Below are positions 33,101 through 42,870 of a DNA stretch of 64,000 nucleotides, in pieces (position 1 is the first letter of the stretch; the number at the start of each line of letters is the position of its first letter). The stretch is from NCBI RefSeq assembly GCF_963675165.1, contig NC_087386.1, forward strand, positions 4,036,169-4,100,168, written 5' to 3'. Under the pieces are notes generated by a model, which worked only from the letters and a program-made list of their open reading frames with translations, had not been told where the DNA came from and did not search any database. Position numbers and translations under genes: made by a program. Source of the stretch: Halichondria panicea. Lineage: Eukaryota; Porifera; Demospongiae; Suberitida; Halichondriidae.

Positions 33101-35151
33101 GTGAATGACCTGAGTTCCTCAACATTCACAATAGTTAGCATCTGTAGAAATGTAGTAAAAACAGGCACAGGCACACACACGTACACACGCAACCTTCTCA
33201 AGATTCTGCCGAACTTCGAAGTCAGGTATATCTTGAAGGTCTGGAGAACTCCTCACTTCGTCAAACACAATATAGTCTGCAACAGCACGGCTGAAGCACA
33301 CTGGGGGTGGCCCACCTTGTACTAAGCTGGTTGCAACGATCTTTCCAGTGATGTAGAACTTATTTTCAGCTAAGGCATGAACATTGTGCACTGGTACAGC
33401 ATTCTCAGGCCAGCCTGTGAAAAGGCCACTCTTGTCAAAGAGCTCCCTCATGAGTACACTGAACAGCTCTCGCCTGGGACCTCCATCATCCACTGAAATC
33501 TCCCCAATGAAGGTCACCTTCAGCATCTTTGAGGTGTGAAAGGAAGGTTTGGCGAAAGCACACAATGCATCTTGTACAATGTGACTACGGCGTACACATA
33601 TCCGTTGTCGATCTTCCTCATCAGCTGCACCAGTTAGTACTCTCAACTGATGTTGGAGAACTACGTGCTTGGATACAATTAAATTTGTTTTGCGAACCCC
33701 CCTAAAAGATAATAAATGAAACACGGTCATGTTTCAAATTTAGTCAATACCTTTCTTCCAAATCACGTTGAGGTGCAAGAGAAAACTCCACTTTGGGAAG
33801 CTCATCGTCAGTGCCGCTACCTGACATATCGTCGGGAGACTCTTGTGTCAAATCGATAAGGCTTCTGTAAACATCGTAAGACCTAGACAGAAAAATAAGT
33901 GTTATCATGCATGCAGCATGCACAACATAAAGTAATACCTGTGTGCACTTTCTTCCTTAGGTGTTTTTTTGATAGACTGAGGACGAGGTTTCTTACTGGT
34001 GTTTGAGACAGACGTAGGAGGTGTTTCCTCAGATTTGCGAGAGCCATCCTTTCCTGCATGTTCCCAATCATCGCCTGACTCCAAATCTGAGTCCTATTGT
34101 ACACACATAAATCATGTGCATGGTACAAGGTCTCTTACCTCAACATCTGGCAATGTAAGCTCATCTTGGGCCAAAATATAAATTGGATTCTTGTTAGTTC
34201 CTAGCTTTGCAACTTGTTGTGGTGTCCACGTAAAAGTTGCAGATTTTGAGGGAATAGTGAGTGATTTTGATCCAGCTCCAGTGCATTGAAGAAAGACGAA
34301 GGGAAAGTCCTCTCGGCTTCGCATCTGGCGACTAAACACAGATCGTACCTCCATCTCCATCTCATTTTCTGTCATTAAGGAAGTAAGGCGTATTTTGCCC
34401 ATCAAACCCTTAGAAGCTAGTTTAGCACGGGACTTGCCACGGGGAAATGATATTGGGGATTCACCATCTTTCTTTGGAATGCACACAATGTCTCGATCCC
34501 ACACTTGCAGAGTGCTTTCTTTGGATTTCGATTTCTTCTGTCCTGAGCCTCCTTCACTTCCTCTCTTCCTTTTTAGATAAGATGGTAAAATCACCCGTGC
34601 AGATGAAGGACCTCTGCTGTATGCATGATGGCATGGTCCATAACAAACAGCAACTTTTCAATGTAAAAACATACCTAAGGTAAAAACATTTACGCCTACA
34701 AATTTAACCGCAAAAATCTCATTCCGCGCCTAATCAGAAGCAGCGGATGTTTCCCAGCTAATCCAACAACCGACATCAGCATAAAGCATAAAGCATAAAC
34801 TCAAACTCTGCCAAGATTTAATTGTGAAGAGCTACTAAGCTACTAGTATTAATATGGCTTCCACATGCTTGAGGCTACCATTTGAGAGCGGCTTCTGATC
34901 AAGTATACACTGCTATATCAAGTGTCACCCTGCTAAATTATTGTGGGCTGATGCATGATCAAATGCTGCCTATATCTGAAACTTTCATGGGTCTGTACAC
35001 TACATTTGTACCTTTGACTGGAAGTGTGCTGACTTTGATTGGCAGGGACTTGAGGTGACTGTGACTGTCCACTGCTAGCTGCTTGCTGAATTGCAACAGC
35101 CAGGGCACTAGACAACACTCCAACATTCACACTTATTGAGCCTTCAGCCAT
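27116..35151 (-). CDS. HECT-domain E3 ubiquitin ligase, seven exons, split by retrotransposon
   Basis: Exons on the minus strand: 35151-35012, 34613-34139, 34093-33939, 33882-33751, 33702-33194, 33141-33091 joined to 27812-27459 across the LTR insertion, and about 27373-27116. Each has GT-AG borders except the last acceptor, whose phase I could not settle. Exon 1 (MAEGSISVNVGVLSSALAVA) comes from the right terminal repeat. Exon 2 is basic (KRKRGSEGGSGQKKSKSK). Exon 5 starts the HECT N-lobe (VTFIGEISVDDGGPRRELFS, HNVHALAENKFYITGKIVAT). The last exon is the C-lobe with ISGSRRLPAAGF and KTSTCDVSITFP, whose Cys is the thioester residue, ending AGFGGGP. About 700 residues without the insertion and no stop seen. 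HECT ligases pass ubiquitin from E2 to substrate through that Cys. Substrate unknown. Confidence 0.8.
27813..28102 (-). repeat. 3' LTR of Gmr1-like element
   Basis: 290 bp. Matches 32801-33090 except C versus T in GTTCTTAATTAA / GTTTTTAATTAA near the end. It is preceded on the minus strand by the polypurine tract. Confidence 0.95.
28090..30015 (-). pseudogene. Gmr1-like pol: integrase C-terminus, reverse transcriptase, RNase H
   Basis: Minus-strand frame of 641 codons. Near the start it holds the integrase C-terminal part (KKWYDRNARERQLQVEDNVL, KWQGPYPVKKVISPVTYEV). RT follows with TTLDLTKGYWQVPL, NVMPFGLQGAPATFQ and AAAYLDDVVIYS (catalytic YLDD). RNase H follows with FVLQTDASQRGVGAVL, STVEKECLAIKLAV, and NQNADALSRLP at the end. 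The frame is shifted by one nucleotide relative to the upstream frame at about 29950, inside the integrase region rather than at a gag-pol boundary. I read this as an inactivating indel, not programmed frameshifting. Confidence 0.9.
28103..28120 (-). other. Polypurine tract of Gmr1-like element
   Basis: The minus strand reads AGGAGAAGGGGAGAGGAA directly before the 3' LTR. It would prime plus-strand DNA synthesis. Confidence 0.85.
29882..32722 (-). CDS. Gmr1-like gag, protease and integrase core
   Basis: Minus-strand frame of 946 codons. Residues about 50-115 are a charged Arg/Glu coiled-coil-like stretch. Residues about 131-284 resemble the SCAN domain (EDIEAYLTTFERLM, SEETYRKRFRTTKKAEGEAY, LRDLLEKW, LEQ-like VVEQLMEGMPRDLRIWL). 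Zinc knuckles are at 308-321 (CHYCKIKGHIAKDC) and 349-362 (CYNCQETGHIAANC). The protease site is LDTG at 407-410. Integrase follows from about 680: HHIPMAGHMGQRKTVERILQ with CQSCEEC, then IAMDIVGPL, LTDQGANFTS and HPQTDGLVERF for the D-D-E set. The known origin of vertebrate SCAN from Gmr1-like gag makes the gag assignment coherent. The frame runs past the true path at the shift near 29950. Confidence 0.9.
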   Translation of the reverse strand: MSVTRTGRIYNLGESANETEQDVESDQAVITMAETGTGVTELLQMLLEDRRSRDEAETERARAREEENRQRERERAEEQERRERESEQRMQMMQSQVEMMRNWMDLNQSREEIKAKRAEDLRHLNLAKLTEKEDIEAYLTTFERLMTAFEVKEEHWAHKLAPQLMGRAQQAFAAMDVEKAKNYEDVKRAILQRYDISEETYRKRFRTTKKAEGEAYLELATKLRDLLEKWTAGCTTMEALKEKIVVEQLMEGMPRDLRIWLGDRKPTTGEEAGRLADSYVHSRQLDPKELPPRETRRPSSESGATKTCHYCKIKGHIAKDCRKAMADRRTEKGRREANKTKMEWNKIKCYNCQETGHIAANCPSKSNLFTEETELVYMNEDKLEKKINPQITRSGTVEGKAVDEIVLDTGCARSMVRSDLLPQKKQLGRVRIRCAHGDVREYPLVSVEIGLGEERHQIEAAISKTLPVPVLLGRDVADLLEMLQNKEGTVRTEEALAVMTRAQAKKNEEERVELEKIQQQEGIKQPTTTSDTSTDEMPDDQVAKMVPNTPNTPDDQQAEMLTDLDVTDDQIAEMPLGAEMDPDLFLEVKKHQQLTRREKRQQRREVAQNKQTHPLDLSPIELRRMQQEDVTLKGIREAMNGATGASKMVFHEENGLIYRQWISPHGEDSSPIQQLVLPESCRSLVMSLAHHIPMAGHMGQRKTVERILQRFYWPTVFEDVKKLCQSCEECQRTSKGKKQRVPMIPLPIIREPFERIAMDIVGPLPRSRTGNRYILVICDYSTRYPEAVPLRTIDAEHVAKELIMFFSRVGIPREILTDQGANFTSGLLAELYRLLKIQPIQTSPYHPQTDGLVERFNQTLKSMLRKTANEEGKDWDQLIPYLLFAYREVPQSSTGFSPFELMYGRQVRGPLDVLKESWESSKKSTECRFLCPDDSRKTRQDVGASL
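32781..32798 (-). other. Primer-binding site, tRNA-Leu type
   Basis: The plus strand here reads ATCCCACCGCTGCCACCA, the 3' end of metazoan tRNA-Leu (AAG/UAG type) including CCA. Thus the minus-strand element carries its complement two bases inside the 5' LTR. Confidence 0.85.
32801..33090 (-). repeat. 5' LTR of Gmr1-like element
   Basis: 290 bp, beginning TGTCATGAGCCCCCGG on the plus strand and ending TTCACCACA. Target duplication GTGCT follows at 33091-33095. Confidence 0.95.
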
Positions 35152-35960
35152 TGTTGTGACCATGTGGCAGGTTATGTAACAGTCATGTGACTATCACTTG
35201 TAATGTAACAAAACCACACCCTGAAAAGCACACATCCTCCACTGACATTTATAAATACACATGGACATTTATAAATACCCATTGACATTTATAAATACAC
35301 ATGGACATTTATAAATACCCATGGACATATAATAAATACCCATGGACATTTATATATACCCATGGACATTTATAAATACCCATGGACATTTATATATACC
35401 CATGGACATTTATAAATACCCATGGACATTTATATATACCCATGGACATATATAAATACCCAAGGACATATATAAATACCCATGGACATTTATAAATACA
35501 CATGGACATTTATAAATACCCATGGACATTTATAAATATCCATTGACATTTATAAATACCCATGGACATATAATAAATACCCATGGACATTTATATATAC
35601 CCATGGACATTTATAAATACCCATTGACATTTATAAATACACATGGACATTTATAAATACCCATGGACATATAATAAATACCCATGGACATTTGTAAATA
35701 CCCATGGACATTTATATATACCCATGGACATTTATATATACCCATGGACATTTATATATACCCATGGACATTTATAAATACCCATGGACATATATAAATG
35801 TCTATGGGTATTTATAAATACCTGTGGACATTTATAAATGTCTACGGGTATTTATAAATACCCGTGGATATATATAAATACCCATGGACATTTATAAATA
35901 CCCATGGACATATATATATGTCTCACTTTTACATAGTTTTGACACAAACGGCACCTCATA
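35012..35960 (-). repeat. Right terminal inverted repeat (about 0.95 kb)
   Basis: Inverted copy of 24487-25624: the unique outer end (35960-35920), a shorter minisatellite, the promoter-like stretch and exon 1 of the HECT gene. Exon 1 here reads SSGQSQSPQVP without the stop found in the left copy. Confidence 0.88.
35236..35925. repeat. Minisatellite of right terminal repeat
   Basis: About 34 copies of the same 20-bp unit as 24533-25405, in inverted orientation. One palindromic block (35797-35860) corresponds to the block present three times on the left. Confidence 0.9.
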
Positions 35961-35966
35961 TAGACA
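35961..35966. repeat. Right 6-bp target duplication TAGACA
   Basis: Matches 24481-24486. Confidence 0.88.
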
Positions 35967-37160
35967 AAGCATCGGCCCCTATGTATACATTATTAGATAT
36001 GGACCGACGAAAATATAAAATTTCATTTTGCTGCCACAAAGGTGAGACACTGCATCAGGTGCATTAATGAGTTGTCTTTTACTGCCACCACTGCTCTGAA
36101 TGGAAATGGACCGATAGGCCTGGCCAATGTCTCCCCCAAACTAACGATGCTATGACTATAGGCGTCATTTCCTTTGCCGCAATGTACTTTGCCGGTGGCC
36201 ATTTGTATTGAAACCACTGATTGCCCGAAAATATTCCGCACCCCCAGAAGCCTGACGCGTCTGAGTAGACGTGTATGTGTGGGTGTTGGTTGGTAGAGCA
36301 TTGATGTGCCGTTCCAATGTCTAGTGAAGGTACATTATATCAGATCGTGCCGCAACGTTGAGACGTATATATCCGTCGAGATGATTGACTATTGTTGCTA
36401 GGTCAATTAGGCGGCGAAGAAAGGATCTGCCCTGTATGACTACCTTAGCGGCATGTTGAAGGTGACCGATCAGGGACAGTAGATCTCGTTTTCGTGTGGG
36501 TTTTATGTTACCCCATTCTTGCAACGATTGGCACAGGCGGGCCAGTTTGTCTGCTGGTAGGCAGATAATGCGAGCTCTTGAGTCCAATTCCAAGCCTAAG
36601 AAGGTGATGCACGACGTCGGGCCTGGATTCTTCCAATGGAACGCCTAGGCCTTCGCATGTTCTTTTAATGATAGACAGGTTGTTACTGCAATGAGGGGAG
36701 TCTGCGGGGCCAATGGTTATATAGTCGTCCTGATAGTGGAAGATTGGCTGTGCTCCGTTTTGTTCGATGATCCATTGGAGAGCATCTGCCAGTGTGGTGA
36801 AAATGAACGGTGCCGGTCGTAGGCCGAATGGCAAGACTTTGTCCACTAGGATCTCATTGTCCCATTGCATCGTCAGTAAGTGTCGGTCATCTGGGTGGAC
36901 CCGGCACGTTGCGATAGGCATGTTTTACGTCAATTTTTGCCCCGGGAGAGACTATTTCGTCAATTTTTACGTACGAAACCGAGCAGAGGGTCTTGTCAAT
37001 CTCGTTGTTGACGCTATGTCCGTCTGGGGATGATAGGTCTCCTGCATTTGCCCGGTTTGGGTTTTTGGGGATGACGCCGAAGGGGCTAATTTTGTTTGAA
37101 GCGATGCGTCCGGCTACCCTTTCTCGTAGATATTCCGTGACGATTTGGGGTGATCAATAG
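35967..37160 (-). pseudogene. DIRS-like reverse transcriptase and RNase H
   Basis: Minus strand, several frames. The RT part shows ISPFGVIPKNPNRANAGDLS and SVNNEIDKTLCS (about 37095-36985), then LPFGLRPAPFIFTTLADALQ and IFHYQDDYITIG (36850-36710). The second active-site motif reads YQDD, as in DIRS-like RTs that vary at this position. RNase H-region sequence follows (GRSFLRRLIDLATIVNHLD, and MHLMQCLTFVAAKWNF at 36060-36000), ending GADALS at the insertion site of the 11.5-kb transposon. Stops and frame changes make it a pseudogene. The recombinase half is at 23477-24480. Confidence 0.8.
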
Positions 37161-37164
37161 CTGA

Positions 37165-37470
37165 TCGCATGTTGGAATGAGCGCTCACAAAGCTGACAGA
37201 ATGGTTATTGAAACCTATCCTGAAGCCGTTGGTTATGCCCAAGCTCTTTATCTGGGTGGTTGTATAACCCCTGTGCCCATGCTGTTAGGTTTAATGGGGT
37301 CACAATGTTGCGGAGGTGGGGTGGGAGCTTGAATGGGGTAGTGGATTGGTGGAGCGATAAGGCTAAAAGTTGGTCCGTGTAGGGGTATGCGATTCTGTGG
37401 GGGAGAAGTGAATGGTTACCTTTTATTTTATTTAATCTACTTTTTTTTGCATTCTGTATCCCTGTACACC
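37165..37470. other. Linker between DIRS-like gag and RT
   Basis: No clear frame. Likely decayed internal sequence of the same element. Confidence 0.4.
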
Positions 37471-37476
37471 TCCAAA

Positions 37477-38243
37477 CTACTTTAATTTGTATTGATAAGA
37501 ACCCAACACACGCACGAGCACTTGGTTCAGTGGTTCAATTGGTTTCATATCCAATGCTGCTTCAATTGCTTCCATGATTGCTTCCATGTCCCCTGCACAT
37601 GGGTTCGGGGTGTGGGCCTTGGCATATACGACATAGACGACATAGTGCCTAAAATTGCACTTCAAGCCGTATTTGCACACATTTCTATTGAAGTTCACGC
37701 ATATAAGTCTGGTTGAGCTTGTGTCGGTGTAGGCTGCCCGTTTTGCGTGGCCGTTTTTTTGGTAGTTCCCGGGTTTTAGCATATGGACAATTCGGTTGCA
37801 CATGGTCTACCGAGTGGCAGTTCCAACACCAGCTGTCCTGCTTTAGCGTTTGATTGTGACATAGTCTATTTTCGACCAGTCGGTGTTAGCCGCGTCCGCC
37901 GCTTCCGCCCTGAAGCTATTGTCGTAGGCCACCCACAATGGCCTACGGAACCGTTGACGCGATTGTTTTCTGGTACAGGAGAAGCCCTTTCTGGGTACCT
38001 TGAGAGGATGACAGCCGCATATATGGAGAAAGATTGGAGCCACGTCTCGAAGTCTGGTATGAGCCGCTTTGCTGGTACTACAAAGAGATTGCCAACTTTT
38101 TCAAGTGTCGTTTTTATTTCGGAATTAGAATACGATAGAGCTGACTCAATGTCTTTGAGAGCCATCGCAACAACTGGGTCCGGTGTACAAAATCTCAGCA
38201 CTTTTGCATAGAGTAAAAACGTAAAATCTACCAATGCACACAC
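37477..38243 (-). pseudogene. DIRS-like gag with CCCH-type zinc motif
   Basis: Minus strand. 38243-37866 has the helical gag core LIPDFETWLQSFSIYAAVIL followed by SRYPERASP. 37803-37477 has the C-terminal motif CVNFNRNVCKYGLKCNFRH, a cysteine/histidine motif typical of DIRS and Ngaro gag tails, then a Pro/Cys ending. Frames change between them. Position and strand fit the RT and recombinase parts. Confidence 0.65.
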
Positions 38244-38518
38244 AATCTAGCTAAAGGTGCTTGGAAAGTCATCAAAAGCATTTATAACAGCTTGAAAAGT
38301 CATTCTTCTAGTAACTCCCTCTATCTCTCTCTCTCTCTGCAGCTGCTAACACATCGGACATTGATGCCACCCTCCGTTTCGTATTTCTGAATCTGGGAAG
38401 TGAGAATGACACTTCGTTCACATGTACTACTGAGGGGAACTATTTTCTCACACAACATGGAATGAGCGCGCGTGCGCATTACATTCATAGGAATAATTAA
38501 AGGGTGTGTCCAAAGAGA

Positions 38519-39185
38519 TCAATTTCCCTTATTGGGGCCAACACAGTAATTGCTTACCATAAACACCTTGATCTGAAATAAAACAACGATTGGTTTTAAA
38601 CACCCTACGAGAAATTTCTTTCTCTTTACCTCGATCAGTGACTTGGTTTTGCAGAATGAAACGATTTCCTGTACCGTGGTAGTCAGTAGCTCTAGAGAAG
38701 TAGGTACCATAGTAGCAGGCCTAGCCTGATTAGCAGCAAATTTAACCACATCTTCGAATGGCAGAGACTCTTTGCTGTGTTCCAAAACCTGCAGTAATTA
38801 TACTGACCTTTTTGAAAAAAGAGGAGAGTGGCCCAGTTTTTGCACGTCCTTTCACTAAATACTCCCCTCAATCTGTCTTTAACTATCAGCACTTCTTCGC
38901 GCAACTTCTTAGGTTGCTCTCCCAGAGCAATTGCATACTTCACCTCTGTTCACTAGGTCCGCAAACACCTCTTCTTCCTTGTCACCACTGGGTCCAATTA
39001 TTGTTATGAGGCAAAAGTTTAGAATCGTGGCACGAGTGCACACCATGAAAAGAATTGTAGATGAGTGTAAAATGAGGTTTAAATTTTTTGGTACCTTTCC
39101 TCTTTCTTTTAATTACTCGCAACTAGAGGAATTGAAAGTGGCTTTAGTGGTCCACTGCGCAGATTTGCTGTTTGGCAGCCATTAA
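38519..39185 (-). other. Possible exons, unrecognised
   Basis: Minus-strand frames 38943-38692 (ALGEQPKKLREEVLIVKDRL) and 38785-38519 (VVKFAANQARPATMVPTSLE) are compositionally plausible exons and lie just downstream of ATPase copy C. They could be its 3' exons, but I see no domain signature. Confidence 0.3.
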
Positions 39186-39344
39186 ACAAATCTACGATCA
39201 GGCTGTTGATGTCCACACTGCTGCCTTTTTATGTGGCCTTAGGGAGGTCATCAATGGCATATGGCAATGAAGAGAGGGAATGACCTCTCGAGGAAAAAGG
39301 CCTTAACGTACATGGATGACTGTATCGAACCTATAGATTAATTG

Positions 39345-39765
39345 ATGTCGATTTCCCTGTCTCGGAGGCCACAACAATAGGACAACCAGACAGTACTTCA
39401 ACAATTTTCGAATAGTGCATGGCCATGACACCACCACTGACCATGAGCAAACCAGCCAGGTAGTTGTGTTTCAGCGCAACCTTCATTGCTGAAAGGAGGC
39501 AAGAGTAATATATGATCGATCAATAAATGTTGACTAATAATGATGACGTCTATGTGTGATTTACCTGAACACTGCCGTTCAGCACCCACACCTTCTCACA
39601 AGGCTGCAACCCTATAACACACGCTGCCTTCTTAATTGGCAACTGTCCGGTAGAATTCTTCAAAAATTGAAGGTAGGACCCAAACTGCTACTCATTGAGA
39701 ACCAATGACATTCCTCCACAGTGACTCCCAAATGAGCCGTACACTGCCGATTCCATGGTGAAAAA
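39345..39765 (-). pseudogene. P-loop ATPase family, copy C
   Basis: Minus strand. An upstream exon (about 39760-39565) has SFGSHCGGMSLVLNE, then LPIKKAACVIGLQPCEKVWV, and ends LNGSVQ at a GTAAATC donor. A downstream exon begins after CTTTCAG near 39497: AMKVALKHNYLAGLLMVSGG, VMAMHYSKIVEV, then GCPIVVASETGKSTSI, with a Walker A (x4-GKST). The 'MSLVLNE...QP..WVLN' and 'HN/NNY...AMHY...GKST' blocks match copy B at 57.5-58.1 kb. A stop (TAE-like NL*) follows the Walker A. Introns survive in this copy, so the family is not merely retrocopied. Function unknown. Confidence 0.55.
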
Positions 39766-40572
39766 ACATTGCCTGCATGCATAAAACTAGTGACGTTCTA
39801 TAATGTTATTTCAAAAACATGTTATCTTTCACTTCAATGCTCCGTTTCACCACAGCCATGTAGCCAGTGTTACCACCAGCTTCAACCAACGATGTAAGTT
39901 TCATTGCAAAATCTCCCTTGCTGTCAGACAAGGAGCCATCTTTTTGCACCAAGTGCATGCTACATGTTTCCCAGCTGATGGAGAAGTTAGTTTCTGGTCT
40001 GCCACTCCTAGTAGGTGTACTCGTACTCTACATGTTCAGAAAAATACTTAATCTGTGTAGCAATATCCATATGCATGCAACTTACTGAGATTCCACTCTG
40101 TTGACTCAAAACTACAGTTTCATCCCATAATGTGATCAAAGCTTTTAGAAAAAACCACACATCAAATGCAAACTCTTGTCTATTGCTATTGCATGCATGC
40201 ACATGGTTCAGTCAGCTGCAAATTGCATGACTGCATGGCACAAAATTGTTGATGAACGAAATCTGATACCCCAATTAACCCATGGTCATGTATATAACGC
40301 AGCTCACGCATATTTTTGTAGAATTAGAGATTCAAGTTAATTGACACTCTTGATATAATTATACAGTGACTATTATATATACCGCATGGAACAAGTGACC
40401 ATGCATAGTTTCTTGTTATAATTTATGGTACGTATTATGCCAATACCACAATTGATAACATGTAATTGAGTAAACATGTAATTGAGTATATACTAATGTT
40501 TGTCCCGAAAAATGTACATTATCTTTGCAGTCACTTGAGACAAACTTTTGCATTCGATATGCGGAGAAGGTT

Positions 40573-40975
40573 CTACTGTGCAAAAACTAGCGTTACTGTA
40601 GTAGTGACGTGATTGTAGGCATCATAGCATGATTTAGTATAAAAAAATTCACAGAGAATTTCTTGAAGAACAACAGATTCAAAAGAGGACCAAGCACCAC
40701 GTTTTATTTCTTCTCCTTTATCTTCACCAAAGCGTTTGCTGATATAGGCAAACAAATTTGAAGATCATGGGGATGCCGCTTTATCCGTGTTTTCTTTTTG
40801 AGAGGCTTTTCTTTTTCGCCAAAGGGATTTTTGCAGCCATTACACCTGCAAGCGCTCGAACATGCCTGATTGTTTTTTAAGCACAAACATCTGCTTTTAT
40901 ACATTCAACTTGTGGCAGGAGATCCTTTACTATTCACCCCACAATTGCATTTCAATTTTTTAGCTGCATCAAAGC
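40573..40975 (-). pseudogene. CXC (tesmin/TSO1-like) cysteine-rich domain gene fragment
   Basis: Minus strand. KLKCNCGVNSKGSPA (about 40970-40930) is followed, after a stop, by KSRCLCLKNNQACSSACRCN then GCKNPFGEK (40904-40820), giving the C-x-C...C-x-C-L...C...C-x-C-x2-C-x-N pattern of the CXC domain, a zinc-binding DNA-binding module. A frame change leads into FAYISKRFGEDKGEEIKRGA and SSFESVVLQEILCEFF. Immediately downstream on the same strand is ATPase copy C; the two may be parts of one element. The stop between the two CXC halves and the shift indicate decay. Confidence 0.55.
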
Positions 40976-41085
40976 CAGTCACCCCATCTGTAGTGACGGG
41001 ATTTACACCGTCATAATGCCCCTTGCCACCTTCATAGTAAACTAAAAAAACAGTTACGTTGTTAACAGCATTCTCTAGTGTAATG

Positions 41086-41113
41086 TAGGGGTTGCTGAGA
41101 CGGTCTTAGAATT
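41086..41113. repeat. 28-bp direct repeat left of TA-flanked element
   Basis: Begins TAGGGGTTGCTGAGACGGTC and is identical to 42871-42898. With GTGTAATG before each copy it forms an approximately 40-bp tandem repeat whose second copy was split by the element at 41128-42870. Confidence 0.85.
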
Positions 41114-41127
41114 TCTGGTGTAATGTA

Positions 41128-42870
41128 CACTGTTAAAAACGGGGTGTTAATCAACACACTAAATTTTATTGGTGAATGTCAGTGTGTGTTAATGAGCACC
41201 CCAGTGTTCACTAACACACGAAGTGGGTTAACAGAACACACCAACTGAGTAGTGTGTAACGTAACACACACACTTCACGTAAAGGAACACACTGATACCC
41301 TAGGCCCAACTGTAATTCATACACACTATGCTTTTTACACCACTGTACAGGCAAAACAGCCCAGAGATTATGTCACAATTATAAAACTTATAATCGATAA
41401 CAACAAATATCTACGCAACAAACTTTTATGGATAACCATTAAACAAAAACATATTAAAGGTTTCAAGTTACTATATAGCAGTTAATCTTGTGAGTAAACC
41501 ACAGCCAGCTGCACCTGCACAGAGAATTATATGAGTATGAGTACAGTGGTGTAATAATACTACATTTCAATGCTGCTATAACAAATGGGAGCCAGCTAAG
41601 AGAAAATCAGTTCATATAATATTATATATAGCTTGGTCCAGTGTATAAAATTGACAATGGGGGCTTGAGAGAATTTGCATACTGAATAGATCAACTTTTT
41701 AACTTATCTTTAGTATATCCTGCTGTTATCTTGGCTCTCAGAGCAGCCTGGAAAGACTACTGCTGCATTCTCTGTCTCATCTTGTGCCATGTGGCCACTG
41801 GCTCTGGATCACATGATCAATTTTCCTGCTATCTAATTATAGAACAGATAGACTAATTATAGAATGCACATGCGCAGCAGTGCAGTTGCCGTAGCAATCT
41901 TCAGAGCAGCTGCTTTTCTTTTTGATCAAGTCCACGTACCAAGTCTAGTCCTGATCCTTTGAGAAGTCTTTAGACCCGTACTGTTCTATGCATTCAGAGC
42001 TCAAGGGGAAGAGAAGTTTTCAAGTCATAAAGTAAGAGTGAACTTATTAATTGCAATTATGGTAAATAACTGTGCTCATGTAGAAACAAACGGGCATTAA
42101 GTTGAAGGTCAATTTCCAGCCACTCTAAAGCTGTTGTGATGCTACTGTTTAGGTGAGTTTTTAAATTGTAAAGATGTTAATCTTCTATAGATAATATAAT
42201 TATGAGGTTTTTGTCAAGTTAAGTCCCTTCACACCGTGCTGTTCTTTGCTCTAAAGGAGAGCAGAAGTATCAAGTCATCAGCACAAAAGGTAAGAATGAA
42301 CTAGTGATTAATTAATTACAGCCATGTCTTGTTTTATGTACATAGAAAAAAGGTCCGTCATAAAGTTGGACGTCAATCACTCTGAAGCTGATTGTAACGC
42401 TGCTGTTTAGGTGAGAAATTGATTCTGTTATTCAGGAATAATAATTTTCTATTATAGGTGGAGCGCTGTTAATGTTGTCAAATCTTTGCGAGGGAGCAGA
42501 AATCAAACCTGCAGAGGGTACCAAACGATGTAACTATTTTGTACACTTTCTTAGATAGATTAGTCATAGGATGTTTTACTTCGTTCACTGTTAATCATTT
42601 AATTTGAAGTATGCTGTATCAATGCAATGTCTCTTGTTGCTATGACAATGTGATGTACTTGTAACACTTATATGCATGTCATGTGAGCACATTACCTATA
42701 CAGTGCGTGCTATGTAAACACTTATATGCATGTCATGTGAGCACACTACCACCAGTGTTGATTAACACACTCCAGAGTGTGTGTTGATCAACACATCTCA
42801 GTGTGTTAAACTTAAACAGTGCAACGAGCACACTAAATGCGTGTTAATTAACACACCATTTTTAACAGTG
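41128..42870. mobile_element. 1.74-kb TA-flanked DNA element, non-coding
   Basis: Imperfect terminal inverted repeats: left CACTGTTAAAAACGGGGTGT, right (reverse complement) CACTGTTAAAAATGGTGTGT, continuing as TTAATYAACAC. TA dinucleotides flank both ends, as for Tc1/mariner-type insertions. GTGTTAAT/ATTAACAC motifs cluster at both ends. No transposase is readable. The interior has a tandem duplication of about 230 bp (roughly 41985-42175 and 42235-42415, each with AGTTG(A/G)A(A/C)GTCAAT and GCTGTTTAGGTGAG). Confidence 0.7.

Larger units (their letters stand above)
24487..35960. mobile_element. 11.5-kb IS3EU-like DNA transposon with HECT ligase cargo
   Basis: Terminal inverted repeats begin TATGAGGTGCCGTTTGTGTC on each end and are flanked by the 6-bp duplication TAGACA. 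Inside are a plus-strand integrase-type transposase gene (25491-26966) and a minus-strand HECT-domain gene (27116-35151), convergent and each starting inside a terminal repeat. The transposase type, 6-bp duplication and TAY-like terminus fit what I recall of the IS3EU superfamily; the superfamily name is inference. The HECT gene contains a later LTR retrotransposon (27813-33090), so the element without it is about 6.2 kb. It sits in the RNase H-recombinase junction of a DIRS-like element. Confidence 0.85.
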
